Positions 8,723 through 16,229 of a stretch of DNA of 23,219 nt are shown here, piece by piece. A program made the position numbers and the translations under genes. The stretch is from the NCBI GenBank assembly GCA_036795455.1, contig DAIRET010000025.1:1-23219 (forward strand). The letters are read 5' to 3'. Origin of the DNA: DAIRET01 sp036795455 (GTDB taxonomy: Bacteria > Bacteroidota > Ignavibacteria > Ignavibacteriales > Ignavibacteriaceae). Numbering within the stretch: the stretch's first letter is position 1; every line of letters begins with the position of its first letter. The notes under the pieces were generated by a model. It saw nothing but the letters and a program-made list of their open reading frames with translations, was not told the DNA's origin and made no database searches.

Positions 8723-8980
8723 ATGGAAAATAGAACACTAAGAAAAACAAGAACTGGAACTGTAATCAGCACAAAAATGGATAAAACCATTACAGTGTCT
8801 ATTGAAAGAAGGGTTCCGCATCCTATTTATAGAAAATATTCCAAAAAGACAACGAAACTTATCGCTCATGACGAAAAGAACGAATGCGGATTGGGTGATG
8901 TGGTTAAAGTTATGGAAACAAGACCTTTAAGTAAATTAAAAAGATGGCGATTAATCGAAATAGTCGAAAAAGCCAAATAG
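8723..8980 (+). CDS. rpsQ: 30S ribosomal protein S17
   Basis: S17 is a primary 16S rRNA-binding protein with an OB fold. The 85-residue product has RKTRTGTVISTKMDKTITVS at residues 6-25, followed by VPHPIYRKYSKKTTKLIAHDE and the METRPLSKLKRWRLIEIVEKA end, all characteristic. It starts 7 bases after rpmC with no Shine-Dalgarno motif, so coupling to L29 is likely. Confidence 0.97.
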   Translation: MENRTLRKTRTGTVISTKMDKTITVSIERRVPHPIYRKYSKKTTKLIAHDEKNECGLGDVVKVMETRPLSKLKRWRLIEIVEKAK

Positions 8981-8999
8981 CAGTTTAGGAGTTTAGGAA

Positions 9000-9368
9000 A
9001 TGATTCAACAAGAAACTAATCTTACTGTTGCGGATAATTCCGGGGCGAAAAAGATAAGATGTATTAAGGTTTTAGGCGGCAGCCGTAGAAAATACGCCAG
9101 TGTTGGCGATTTAATTGTAGTTTCCGTTAAATCCGCTCTTCCGAATGGAACTATCAAAAAAGGGGAAGTGTCCCGTGCAGTTATTGTTAGAACCAAAAAA
9201 GAAGTTAGAAGAAAAGATGGTTCATATATTAGATTTGACGAAAATGCCGCTGTTCTTCTGAATAATCAAAATGAACCGAGGGGAACACGTATTTTTGGTC
9301 CGGTTGCCAGGGAACTAAGAGATAAGCAGTTTATGAAAATTGTATCACTGGCACCTGAAGTTTTATAA
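9000..9368 (+). CDS. rplN: 50S ribosomal protein L14
   Basis: L14 forms intersubunit bridge B8 with helix 44 and is the binding face for RsfS. The 122-residue product, exactly family length, begins MIQQETNLTVADNSGAKKI and includes KVLGGSRRKYASVGDLIVVSVK (split), the FDENAAVLLNNQNEPRGTRI segment and the FGPVARELR block. An AGGAG motif precedes the ATG. Confidence 0.98.
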   Translation: MIQQETNLTVADNSGAKKIRCIKVLGGSRRKYASVGDLIVVSVKSALPNGTIKKGEVSRAVIVRTKKEVRRKDGSYIRFDENAAVLLNNQNEPRGTRIFGPVARELRDKQFMKIVSLAPEVL

Positions 9369-9380
9369 GGATTTAGGCGT

Positions 9381-9704
9381 ATGAGAATTTTAAAAAATGA
9401 TAATGTAATGGTTGTTGCCGGAAACGATAAAGGAAAAACCGGTAAAGTGTTAAAAGTTTTCCCGAAAGTTTCTAAAGTGATTATTGAAGGCGTGAATCTT
9501 AGGAAACGTCATACAAAACCGACTCAAAAGAATCCGCAAGGCGGAATAATCGAGAAAGAAGCTCCGATTCACGTATCGAATGTTATGATTCTTGATCCAA
9601 AGAGTAATGAACCGTCAAGAATCGGGTCTAAAATAATTATCGACGAAAAAACAGGCAAAAAGAAAATTGCACGTGTTAGTAATAAATCCGGCGAGATGCT
9701 GTAA
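9381..9704 (+). CDS. rplX: 50S ribosomal protein L24
   Basis: L24 is an assembly initiator for the large subunit, bound near the tunnel exit. The 107-residue product carries a KOW motif near the start (NDNVMVVAGNDKGKTGKVLK, about 6-25) and the conserved EGVNLRKRHTKPTQKNPQGG block. It lies 12 bases after rplN. Confidence 0.97.
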   Translation: MRILKNDNVMVVAGNDKGKTGKVLKVFPKVSKVIIEGVNLRKRHTKPTQKNPQGGIIEKEAPIHVSNVMILDPKSNEPSRIGSKIIIDEKTGKKKIARVSNKSGEML

Positions 9705-9736
9705 GAATTAATTAATACTTTAAGGTTTTAATAAAA

Positions 9737-10402
9737 ATGGCTGAAAAAAAACAAAAGAAAGAAACTGCACCTGTAAAAAAGGAAAAAGCGGCTCCAAAGC
9801 AAAAAGGTAAAGAAACTACTGCCCAGGAACCGGCTGTAAAAATCCCTAACAGGCTGTACGAAGTTTATAAAAAAGAGATAGTTGCATCTTTAATTAAAAA
9901 GATGAACTACAAAACAATTATGCAAGTTCCGAAAATCGAAAAAGTAGTTGTTAATATGGGAGTTGGCGATGCAGTTGCAGATCCAAAAGTGATGGAAGAA
10001 GCAGTAAAAACTATAGAAGCGATTACAGGACAAAAACCAAGCATCAGGAAATCTAAAAAAGCTATCTCTAATTTCAAACTTAGAGAAGGTATGAATATCG
10101 GTGCAATGGTTACTTTGCGTAAAGATAGAATGTATGAGTTTATCGATAGACTTATCAATATAGCACTTCCGCGTGTAAGAGATTTTAGAGGTTTGTCCGA
10201 TAAATCGTTCGACGGACGCGGTAATTATACAATCGGAATTAAAGAACAAATCATTTTCCCGGAAATAAATGTGGACAAAGTTGTTAAAGTATTAGGAATG
10301 GATATTACTTTTGTAACAACTGCTGGAACAGACAATGAAGCACACGAGTTATTGAGTGCATTCGGGTTTCCGTTTAGGAAAAAAGAAATCAAAACATCAT
10401 AA
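9737..10402 (+). CDS. rplE: 50S ribosomal protein L5 with N-terminal extension
   Basis: L5 forms the central protuberance with 5S rRNA, L18 and bridges to S13. The core, from about residue 39 (RLYEVYKKEI), aligns with the E. coli N-terminus LHDYYKDEV. It contains MQVPKIEKVVVNMGVGDA, GQKPSIRKSKKAISNFKLREG, and the EINVDKVVKVLGMDITFVTTA end. The first ~37 residues are an added Lys/Ala/Glu-rich stretch, giving 221 residues against about 179. The ATG at 9737 has only a weak AAGG upstream. An in-frame later start would have to lie near residue 54 (Met) inside the conserved core, so the extension is probably real. Confidence 0.96.
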   Translation: MAEKKQKKETAPVKKEKAAPKQKGKETTAQEPAVKIPNRLYEVYKKEIVASLIKKMNYKTIMQVPKIEKVVVNMGVGDAVADPKVMEEAVKTIEAITGQKPSIRKSKKAISNFKLREGMNIGAMVTLRKDRMYEFIDRLINIALPRVRDFRGLSDKSFDGRGNYTIGIKEQIIFPEINVDKVVKVLGMDITFVTTAGTDNEAHELLSAFGFPFRKKEIKTS

Positions 10403-10411
10403 GAGGATTGA

Positions 10412-10681
10412 ATGGCAAGAAAATGTTTATTCGCTCGTGAAGAAAAGCGAAAAAGACTTTACGATAAGTACAAAAAGTTGAGAGAAGAACTGAAAGAAAA
10501 AGGCGATTACGAAGCACTTCAAAAATTACCGAAGGATGCATCGCCGATAAGACTTCATAACCGCTGCCAGGTTACAGGGCGTGCAAGAGGTTTTCATAGA
10601 AAGTTCGGCATCTCACGTTTAGTGCTTAGAGAGAAAGCCTTAAAAGGTGAAATCCCCGGTGTTAAAAAGGCAAGCTGGTAG
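10412..10681 (+). CDS. rpsN: 30S ribosomal protein S14 (zinc-free type)
   Basis: S14 sits in the head of the small subunit with S3 and S10. The 89-residue product is the long, zinc-independent form: it lacks the paired CxxC motifs of the short 61-residue type and has just single Cys residues. Diagnostic segments are SPIRLHNRCQVTGRARGFHR (residues about 46-65) and KFGISRLVLREKALKGEIPG up to the terminal ASW. GAGG precedes the ATG, 9 bases after rplE. Confidence 0.97.
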   Translation: MARKCLFAREEKRKRLYDKYKKLREELKEKGDYEALQKLPKDASPIRLHNRCQVTGRARGFHRKFGISRLVLREKALKGEIPGVKKASW

Positions 10682-10693
10682 AAGGAGTTTATT

Positions 10694-11089
10694 ATGGCTG
10701 TTACAGACCCAATTGCAGATTTTCTAACAAGAGTTAGAAACGCTATAAAAGCGAATAAAAGAAAAGTTGACATCCCTGCTTCAAAAATGAAAATAGGGAT
10801 TGCACAAATTTTGAAAGATCACAAATTTATTGTTGATTTCCAGGTTGAAGAAGATAACAAGCAAAATATTTTAAGATTATTACTTAGGTATACAAACGGG
10901 AATCCTGCAATAAGCGGACTAAGAAGAATTAGTACCCCCGGCTTAAGAGTTTATGCTCCTAAAGATAAAATGCCCCGTGTGTTAAACGGGTACGGTATTG
11001 CGGTAATTTCCACTTCAAAAGGATTACTAACGGATAAACAAGCTAAAAAAGAATCCGTTGGCGGCGAAGTCATTTGTTATATTTGGTAA
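10694..11089 (+). CDS. rpsH: 30S ribosomal protein S8
   Basis: S8 binds the central domain of 16S rRNA and in E. coli represses the spc operon. The 131-residue protein begins MAVTDPIADFLTRVRNA and ends with the typical ISTSKGLLTDKQAKKESVGG block followed by GEVICYIW. Family length is normal. GGAG lies upstream of the ATG, 12 bases after rpsN. Confidence 0.97.
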   Translation: MAVTDPIADFLTRVRNAIKANKRKVDIPASKMKIGIAQILKDHKFIVDFQVEEDNKQNILRLLLRYTNGNPAISGLRRISTPGLRVYAPKDKMPRVLNGYGIAVISTSKGLLTDKQAKKESVGGEVICYIW

Positions 11090-11111
11090 TTTAGTTAATG
11101 GAGATTGAAAA

Positions 11112-11651
11112 TTGTCACGAATAGGTAAAAAACCGGTAGTAATTCCTGCTAAAGTATCTGTTACTTTGGATGGTAATTCTATTAAAGTAAAAGGTCCGAA
11201 AGGTGAACTTGAACAAAGTTATAACCCGAAAATAAAAGTAGAATTAGTTGAGAATCAAGTTGTTGTTACCCGCAGTGATGACTACAAAGAAAATAGAGCA
11301 TTGCACGGATTAACAAGAGCATTAATTCAGAATATGGTTACCGGTGTTTCCGATGGCTATTCAAAAACGCTGGATATAGTTGGAGTCGGGTACAGAGTAG
11401 AAATGAAAGATAAAGCGATGCTGATTAATATCGGTTATTCACATCCGATCTATTTTATTCCGCCTGATGGAATTACAATCAGTGCTAATACACCTACTCA
11501 AGTAGTAGTTTCGGGGATTGATAAACAACTTGTCGGGCAGGTAGCGGCAAAAATTAGGTCTATCAGAAAACCCGAACCTTATAAAGGAAAAGGCATTAAA
11601 TACTCTACCGAAACTATCAGACGTAAAGCCGGTAAAACAGCAGGTAAGTAA
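11112..11651 (+). CDS. rplF: 50S ribosomal protein L6
   Basis: L6 is placed at the base of the L7/L12 stalk near the sarcin-ricin loop. The 179-residue product contains MSRIGKKPVVIPAKV at the start, NPKIKVELVENQ, the LIQNMVTGVSDGYSKTLDIV block, and the ending KPEPYKGKGIKYSTETIRRK. The start is TTG at 11112, supported by the conserved SRIGKKP and by GGAG at 11100-11103. It is followed 18 bases later by rplR. Confidence 0.97.
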   Translation: MSRIGKKPVVIPAKVSVTLDGNSIKVKGPKGELEQSYNPKIKVELVENQVVVTRSDDYKENRALHGLTRALIQNMVTGVSDGYSKTLDIVGVGYRVEMKDKAMLINIGYSHPIYFIPPDGITISANTPTQVVVSGIDKQLVGQVAAKIRSIRKPEPYKGKGIKYSTETIRRKAGKTAGK

Positions 11652-11669
11652 ATTTAAGAGGTTTTAAAA

Positions 11670-12035
11670 ATGATTACGAAAAAATCAAATTCAAGGTTAA
11701 GAGCCAAAACAAAAATTAGAAAGAAAATTCACGGAACCCCGGAAAGACCAAGATTAAGTATTTATAGAAGTCTGGTAAATGTTTATACACAGTTAATTGA
11801 TGATTTAAACGGGAAAACATTGCTTTCTGTATCGTCTCTTACACCGGAAATAGTTGAAGAAATAAAAAATGCTAAAGGTAAAATCGCGAAAAGTAAAATT
11901 GTCGGTTCCTATCTTGCAAAAAAAGCATTGGAATCAAAAATTGAAGAAGTTGTTTTTGACCGTAACGGATTCCGTTATCATGGTCGTGTAAAAGCAATCG
12001 CAGAAGGCGCCAGGGAAGGCGGATTGAAGTTTTAA
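11670..12035 (+). CDS. rplR: 50S ribosomal protein L18
   Basis: L18 binds 5S rRNA with L5 in the central protuberance. The 121-residue product shows KIHGTPERPRLSIYRSLVNV (about 22-41) with an N-terminal basic stretch, and the DRNGFRYHGRVKAIAEGARE segment before GGLKF. It has normal length. It ends only 4 bases before the first base of a tRNA-Gln gene; in most bacteria rpsE follows directly. Confidence 0.97.
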   Translation: MITKKSNSRLRAKTKIRKKIHGTPERPRLSIYRSLVNVYTQLIDDLNGKTLLSVSSLTPEIVEEIKNAKGKIAKSKIVGSYLAKKALESKIEEVVFDRNGFRYHGRVKAIAEGAREGGLKF

Positions 12036-12039
12036 TGTT

Positions 12040-12110
12040 TGCCGGATCGTCTAATGGTAGGACAGCGGCCTTTGGAGCCGTATGTAGAGGTTCGAGTCCT
12101 CTTCCGGCAG
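12040..12110 (+). tRNA. tRNA-Gln (anticodon UUG), between rplR and rpsE
   Basis: A full cloverleaf can be folded by hand. The acceptor stem TGCCGGA (12040-12046) pairs perfectly with TCCGGCA (12103-12109). The D arm is GTCT/GGAC around AATGGTA. The anticodon stem GCGGC/GCCGT (12065-12069 with 12077-12081) holds loop CTTTGGA, giving anticodon TTG at 12072-12074. The T arm AGAGG/CCTCT holds loop TTCGAGT. The discriminator is G (12110) and the following bases are CAA, so CCA is not encoded and must be added. It decodes Gln CAA. It lies co-directional inside the spc gene cluster, 4 bases after rplR and 42 before rpsE, so it is probably cut from the ribosomal-protein transcript. No separate promoter is evident. 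Confidence 0.95.
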
Positions 12111-12152
12111 CAAATTTTTATAAAAAAATAATGTAGCTTTATGGAGTAAACA

Positions 12153-12659
12153 TTGGATATAATCAAATCTACAGAAATCGAAGGATTAAAAGAAAAAGTA
12201 GTTAGCATCAATAGAGTTGCTAAAGTTGTTAAAGGTGGAAGACGCTTTGGTTTTAACGCTATAGTTGTTGTTGGTAATGGCGCAGGCGTTATTGGTATCG
12301 GGCTTGGAAAAGCTAACGAAGTAACTAATGCAATTTCCAAAGGTGTTGATGATGCTAAAAAGAGTTTGGTAAGAGTACAGTTGCATAAGAATACTATTCC
12401 TCATGAAATAGTCGGGAAATTCGGTGCAGGAAGAGTATTGCTTAAACCTGCTTCACCCGGAACCGGGTTAATTGCCGGCGGTGGTGTGCGTGCGGTTCTT
12501 GAAGCTGCAGGCGTACAGGATGTGTTGACCAAATCCCTCGGTTCAAGTAATCCGCATAACCAGGTAAAAGCTACACTTAAAGCTCTTCTTACGCTTATTG
12601 ATGCTAAGGCAATGGCTAATAAGAGGAACATGACCATTAATGAATTGTTTAACGCTTAG
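12153..12659 (+). CDS. rpsE: 30S ribosomal protein S5
   Basis: S5 helps form the mRNA entry channel and influences decoding fidelity. The 168-residue product has the double-stranded RNA-binding part EKVVSINRVAKVVKGGRRFG followed by FNAIVVVGN, and the C-terminal fold with LLKPASPGTGLIAGGGVRAV and EAAGVQDVLTKSLGSSNPHN. The start is TTG at 12153 with GGAG at 12143-12146. Unusually, it is separated from rplR by a tRNA-Gln gene, so its 5' mRNA end may be set by tRNA 3' processing. Confidence 0.97.
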   Translation: MDIIKSTEIEGLKEKVVSINRVAKVVKGGRRFGFNAIVVVGNGAGVIGIGLGKANEVTNAISKGVDDAKKSLVRVQLHKNTIPHEIVGKFGAGRVLLKPASPGTGLIAGGGVRAVLEAAGVQDVLTKSLGSSNPHNQVKATLKALLTLIDAKAMANKRNMTINELFNA

Positions 12660-12675
12660 GTGAGGAACTTATAAT

Positions 12676-12864
12676 ATGTCGAATAAAATTAAGTTAACGC
12701 AAATTAGAAGCGTTATTGATAGACCGAAAAAACAGAAATTAACAATTGAAGCTTTAGGTTTGGGAAGACCAAACTACACCGTTGTTCACAACGATACACC
12801 CCAGATAAGAGGAATGATTAATAAAGTTTCACATCTATTAAAAGTAGAAGAAATTAAGGAATAG
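12676..12864 (+). CDS. rpmD: 50S ribosomal protein L30
   Basis: L30 is a small, non-universal large-subunit protein. The 62-residue product fits the family: KIKLTQIRSVIDRPKKQKLT near the start, the LGLGRPNYTVVHNDTPQIRG block and a C-terminal MINKVSHLLKVEEI. It lies in its standard position between rpsE and rplO, 16 bases after rpsE. Confidence 0.96.
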   Translation: MSNKIKLTQIRSVIDRPKKQKLTIEALGLGRPNYTVVHNDTPQIRGMINKVSHLLKVEEIKE

Positions 12865-12878
12865 GATAAGGTTTTAGT

Positions 12879-13337
12879 ATGGATATTCTTAGTAACTTAA
12901 AGTACGCTGCCGGATCAAGAAAGAAAAGAAAAAGAATCGGACGCGGCGAAGGTTCCGGGCATGGCGGCACTGCTACAAAAGGTATGAACGGACAATTATC
13001 AAGATCGGGAGCTAATCATAGAGCATGGTTCGAAGGGGGACAAATGCCGCTTCAAAGAAGAATCCCGAAATTTGGATTTGTTAATATTTTCAAAGTTTAC
13101 TACCAGATAGTAAAAGTTTCTGATTTACAAAAATTAATTGATGAAAAGAAAATTACCGAAGAAGTGATTAACAGTGAATTACTTCATAAGTTTGGACTTA
13201 TCGATTCAGTTCGGAAACCATACAAAGTTTTGGCGAACGGTGAGCTAAAAGCTAAAATTAACATTGAAACTAACGCAATAAGTGAAGCTGCAAAGCAAAA
13301 AATCGAAGCTTGCGGCGGTACTGTTAAAATATTATAA
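12879..13337 (+). CDS. rplO: 50S ribosomal protein L15
   Basis: L15 is a late assembly protein of the large subunit. The 152-residue protein has the flexible Gly/Arg-rich N-terminus (RKKRKRIGRGEGSGHGGTAT at about 13-32, then KGMNGQLSRSG), the FEGGQMPLQRRIPKFGF block and a C-terminal globular part ending with CGGTVKIL. It is 14 bases after rpmD and 10 before secY, the usual order. Confidence 0.97.
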   Translation: MDILSNLKYAAGSRKKRKRIGRGEGSGHGGTATKGMNGQLSRSGANHRAWFEGGQMPLQRRIPKFGFVNIFKVYYQIVKVSDLQKLIDEKKITEEVINSELLHKFGLIDSVRKPYKVLANGELKAKINIETNAISEAAKQKIEACGGTVKIL

Positions 13338-13347
13338 TTAGGACTAA

Positions 13348-14682
13348 ATGGCTACAATAACGGAAACCTTCAGGAATATATTCAAAATACATGAACTCCG
13401 TCAAAGAGTGTTATATACTCTGGCTCTTTTGTTTATTGTAAGAGTAGGAGCCCATATTACAGTCCCCGGCGTTGATGCTGCTTTGCTTTCGCAAGCTATG
13501 CAGAACCAAACATCTGATAACCTTTTCGGGTTATACGACCTGTTTGTCGGTGGTGCTTTTTCTAACGCAGCAATCTTTGCTCTCGGTATTATGCCTTACA
13601 TAAGCGCATCTATTATAATCCAGCTTATGGGAGCCGTTGTACCCTACTTCCAAAAATTGCAGCAAGAAGGGGAAGAAGGAAGAAAGAAAATAACGCAGTT
13701 AACAAGGTACGGTACAGTACTTATTTCTGCGATGCAAGCCTGGGGTGTTACTATCCGTTTAAATAATATTGATGTGCAGGGATTGGCTATCATTCCCGAA
13801 GCAGTTCAAGGTTTCGGATGGACGATTTCAACTGTAATAATTCTAACAGCCGGAACAGTCTTTATGATGTGGTTGGGAGAACAGATTACTGAAAAAGGTA
13901 TTGGAAACGGAATTTCTCTTATAATTTTTATCGGAATTATTGATAGATTCCCATTTGCAATTCTTGATGAATACAGATTGATTTCTGCAGGAACAAGAAG
14001 TCTTGTTGTAGAAATTGTAATAATTGCATTTATGATTATGATCATTGCAGGTGTTGTATTGGTTACACAGGGAACAAGAAGAATTCCTGTTCAATATGCC
14101 AAAAGAGTTGTCGGAAGAAAAGTATACGGTGGAGTAACACAATATATTCCGCTAAGAGTAAACACTGCTGGTGTTATGCCGATAATATTTGCACAATCGA
14201 TTATGTTTATTCCTAATACAGTGTTATCTTTCTTTCCGAACAGTGAATTTTTACAGAGCCTTGCAACGTATTTTAATTATACTTCGCCGGTTTATTCTGT
14301 AATTTATGCGTTGATGATCATATTTTTTACATATTTTTATACGGCAATTGCATTCAACCCGAAAGATGTTGCCGATAATATGAAAAAGCAAGGCGGATTT
14401 ATACCTGGAATTAGACCGGGAAAACAAACATCCGAGTTTATTGATAATATTTTAACAAAAATTACATTACCAGGTTCATTCTTCCTGGCAATTGTAGCTA
14501 TTATGCCTGCTTTTGTATCCGGTTTCGGTGTGTCGGGTCAATTTGCCCAGTTCTTCGGTGGAACCAGCTTGTTGATTGTTGTTGGTGTAGCGCTTGATAC
14601 ACTTCAACAAATTGAATCTCATTTATTAATGAGACATTACGACGGCTTTATGAAAAGCGGGAAATTAAAAGGCAGAAGATAG
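13348..14682 (+). CDS. secY: Protein translocase subunit SecY
   Basis: SecY is the pore subunit of the Sec translocon in the inner membrane. The 444-residue product has about ten hydrophobic segments, beginning with YTLALLFIVRVGAHITVPGV (about 23-42), followed by a Gly-rich plug region (LFGLYDLFVGGAFSNAAIFA) and then IMPYISASIIIQLM. The EQITEKGIGNGISLIIF segment, the cytoplasmic loop TQGTRRIPVQYAKRVVGRKV and RPGKQTSEFIDNILTKITLP are all SecY landmarks. Unlike many bacteria, no adk follows; map starts 6 bases downstream. Confidence 0.98.
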   Translation: MATITETFRNIFKIHELRQRVLYTLALLFIVRVGAHITVPGVDAALLSQAMQNQTSDNLFGLYDLFVGGAFSNAAIFALGIMPYISASIIIQLMGAVVPYFQKLQQEGEEGRKKITQLTRYGTVLISAMQAWGVTIRLNNIDVQGLAIIPEAVQGFGWTISTVIILTAGTVFMMWLGEQITEKGIGNGISLIIFIGIIDRFPFAILDEYRLISAGTRSLVVEIVIIAFMIMIIAGVVLVTQGTRRIPVQYAKRVVGRKVYGGVTQYIPLRVNTAGVMPIIFAQSIMFIPNTVLSFFPNSEFLQSLATYFNYTSPVYSVIYALMIIFFTYFYTAIAFNPKDVADNMKKQGGFIPGIRPGKQTSEFIDNILTKITLPGSFFLAIVAIMPAFVSGFGVSGQFAQFFGGTSLLIVVGVALDTLQQIESHLLMRHYDGFMKSGKLKGRR

Positions 14683-14688
14683 TTCTTT

Positions 14689-15450
14689 GTGATTTTAATT
14701 AAGTCTAAAAAAGAGATTGACCTAATTGCTGAAAGCTGCTCAATTGTAGCAAGAACATTAGACCTGGTAAGAAAAAATGTAAAACCGGGTATAAGTACTA
14801 AAGAATTAGACTTAATTGCTGAAGATTACATCTTATCAATGAATGCAAAAGCTGCTTTCAAGGGATATTCGCAAGGAGATTCAAATCCGTTCCCGGCTGC
14901 TTTATGTACATCCGTAAATAATGAAGTTGTACATGGAATTCCCGGTAAAAGAAAACTTGAGACGGGAGACATTATTTCGATTGATGTTGGTGTTGAGAAA
15001 AACGGATATTTCGGCGATGCAGCAATTACTTGTGCAGTAGGTGATATTCCGGTAGAAGTGAAAAAACTGATGGAAGTTACTGAAAAATCACTTTATCTCG
15101 GAATTGAACAGGCTGTAAGGGGCAATAGAGTTCAGGATATTTCGTATGCTGTTCAAAGTTATGTTGAAGCGAACGGTTTTTCAGTTGTACGAGAATTAAC
15201 CGGGCATGGAGTTGGCATAAAGCTACACGAAGACCCCTCAATTCCGAATTTCGGAAATAGAGGAAGAGGCGCAAAACTGAAAGACGGAATGACTATAGCA
15301 ATTGAACCAATGGTTAATCTTGGAAAATATGATGTAACGGTTGGATACGACGGCTGGACAATTTTAACAAAAGATGGATTACCATCAGCTCATTTTGAGC
15401 ATACAATTTTAATAAATAATAAAAACCCGGAAATTTTAACAGTTTTATAA
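14689..15450 (+). CDS. map: Type I methionine aminopeptidase
   Basis: Map removes the N-terminal Met from new proteins. The 253-residue product has the five metal ligands Asp99, Asp110, His173, Glu206 and Glu237, each offset by two from E. coli (97, 108, 171, 204, 235), plus His82 and His180 of the active site. Motifs: SVNNEVVHGIPG, DVGVEKNGYFGDAA, LTGHGVGIKLHEDP, MTIAIEPMVN. The start is GTG at 14689, 6 bases after the secY stop, with no Shine-Dalgarno motif, so coupling to secY is likely. It has no N-terminal zinc-finger or linker extension. Confidence 0.97.
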   Translation: MILIKSKKEIDLIAESCSIVARTLDLVRKNVKPGISTKELDLIAEDYILSMNAKAAFKGYSQGDSNPFPAALCTSVNNEVVHGIPGKRKLETGDIISIDVGVEKNGYFGDAAITCAVGDIPVEVKKLMEVTEKSLYLGIEQAVRGNRVQDISYAVQSYVEANGFSVVRELTGHGVGIKLHEDPSIPNFGNRGRGAKLKDGMTIAIEPMVNLGKYDVTVGYDGWTILTKDGLPSAHFEHTILINNKNPEILTVL

Positions 15451-15452
15451 CT

Positions 15453-15671
15453 ATGGCAAAACAAGGTCCTATAAAAGTTGACGGTGAAATAATCGAAACC
15501 TTACCGAATGCACATTTTCGTGTAAGGCTTGATAACGGGCACGAAATTCTTGCCCACATTTCCGGTAAGATGCGTATGCACTTTATAAAAATCCTTGTTG
15601 GAGATAAAGTTTCTGTAGAGCTTTCTCCTTACGATCTTTCTAAAGGTAGAATTACCTATAGGTATAAATAA
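15453..15671 (+). CDS. infA: Translation initiation factor IF-1
   Basis: IF-1 occupies the A-site during initiation. The 72-residue OB-fold protein has exact family length. It contains IKVDGEIIETLPNAHFRVRL (7-26), the NGHEILAHISGKMRMHFIKI segment and VGDKVSVELSPYDLSKGRIT with final YRYK. The ATG lies 2 bases after the map stop and has no Shine-Dalgarno motif, so translation is probably coupled to map. Confidence 0.98.
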   Translation: MAKQGPIKVDGEIIETLPNAHFRVRLDNGHEILAHISGKMRMHFIKILVGDKVSVELSPYDLSKGRITYRYK

Positions 15672-15682
15672 CGGAGTAACAA

Positions 15683-15796
15683 ATGAAAGTAAGATCATCA
15701 GTAAAGAAAATTTGTGATAACTGTAAAGTGATTAAAAGAAAAGGCGTTGTACGAGTTATTTGCAAAAATCCAAAACACAAACAACGTCAAGGTTAA
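15683..15796 (+). CDS. rpmJ: 50S ribosomal protein L36 (zinc-binding type)
   Basis: This 37-residue protein begins MKVRSSVKKICDNCKVIKRK and ends KNPKHKQRQG. Cys11, Cys14, Cys27 and His32 form the zinc ribbon of the C+ type of L36, which packs into the large subunit near the peptidyl transferase side. GGAG precedes the ATG. Its place between infA and rpsM is standard. The other paralogue type (without zinc ligands) is not seen in this window. Confidence 0.96.
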   Translation: MKVRSSVKKICDNCKVIKRKGVVRVICKNPKHKQRQG

Positions 15797-15819
15797 ACAT
15801 TAATTTAGGAGATATATAA

Positions 15820-16203
15820 TTGGCCCGTATAGCTGGTGTAGATTTACCGAAAAACAAAAAAGTGTATTACGGTTTGCAGTATATCTTTGGAATCGGTCCG
15901 CAGATTGCAAAAGAATTACTCGAAAAAGCGAAAGTTGACCCTGAAAAAAAGGTAACTAACTTAACTGAAACAGAAATAGCCGAGATTCGGTCGGCAATTC
16001 AGGCAGAGTACAAAGTCGAAGGAGCTTTACGTTCTGAAGTTCAGCAAAACATTAAAAGATTGATGGACATCGGAACTTATAAAGGTTTAAGGCATCGTAA
16101 AGGTTTACCCGCAAGGGGTCAAAGAACCAGAACGAACTCCCGAACAAGAAAAGGTAAAAGAAAAACAGTTGCAGGTAAAAAGAAAACACCTGCTAAGAAA
16201 TAA
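15820..16203 (+). CDS. rpsM: 30S ribosomal protein S13
   Basis: S13 sits at the top of the small-subunit head and bridges to L5 and the P-site tRNA. The 127-residue product has MARIAGVDLPKNKKVYYGLQ, then YIFGIGPQIAKELLEKAKVD, and the basic tail GLRHRKGLPARGQRTRTNSR ending in a Lys-rich stretch. The start is TTG at 15820, supported by the conserved ARIAGVD and by GGAG at 15808-15811. Confidence 0.97.
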   Translation: MARIAGVDLPKNKKVYYGLQYIFGIGPQIAKELLEKAKVDPEKKVTNLTETEIAEIRSAIQAEYKVEGALRSEVQQNIKRLMDIGTYKGLRHRKGLPARGQRTRTNSRTRKGKRKTVAGKKKTPAKK

Positions 16204-16229
16204 GATTGATTAATTGGAGGTTATAATCT

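Noticed and set aside
9890..10249. 119-codon open frame on the - strand
   Set aside because: It lies entirely antisense to conserved rplE and its product is Phe/Cys/His-rich without any domain; a shadow frame.
12088..12110. tRNA 3' end as a phage or island attachment site
   Set aside because: I saw no direct repeat of the tRNA 3' half elsewhere in the window and no integrase; the region downstream is the conserved spc operon.
12115..12126. TTTTTATAAAAA palindrome after the tRNA
   Set aside because: Pure A/T symmetry without a GC stem or T-run of use; not a credible terminator.
12032..12340. 102-codon open frame on the - strand across the tRNA and rpsE start
   Set aside because: It runs antisense through a folded tRNA gene and the conserved S5 N-terminus; no ribosome binding site or recognisable domain.
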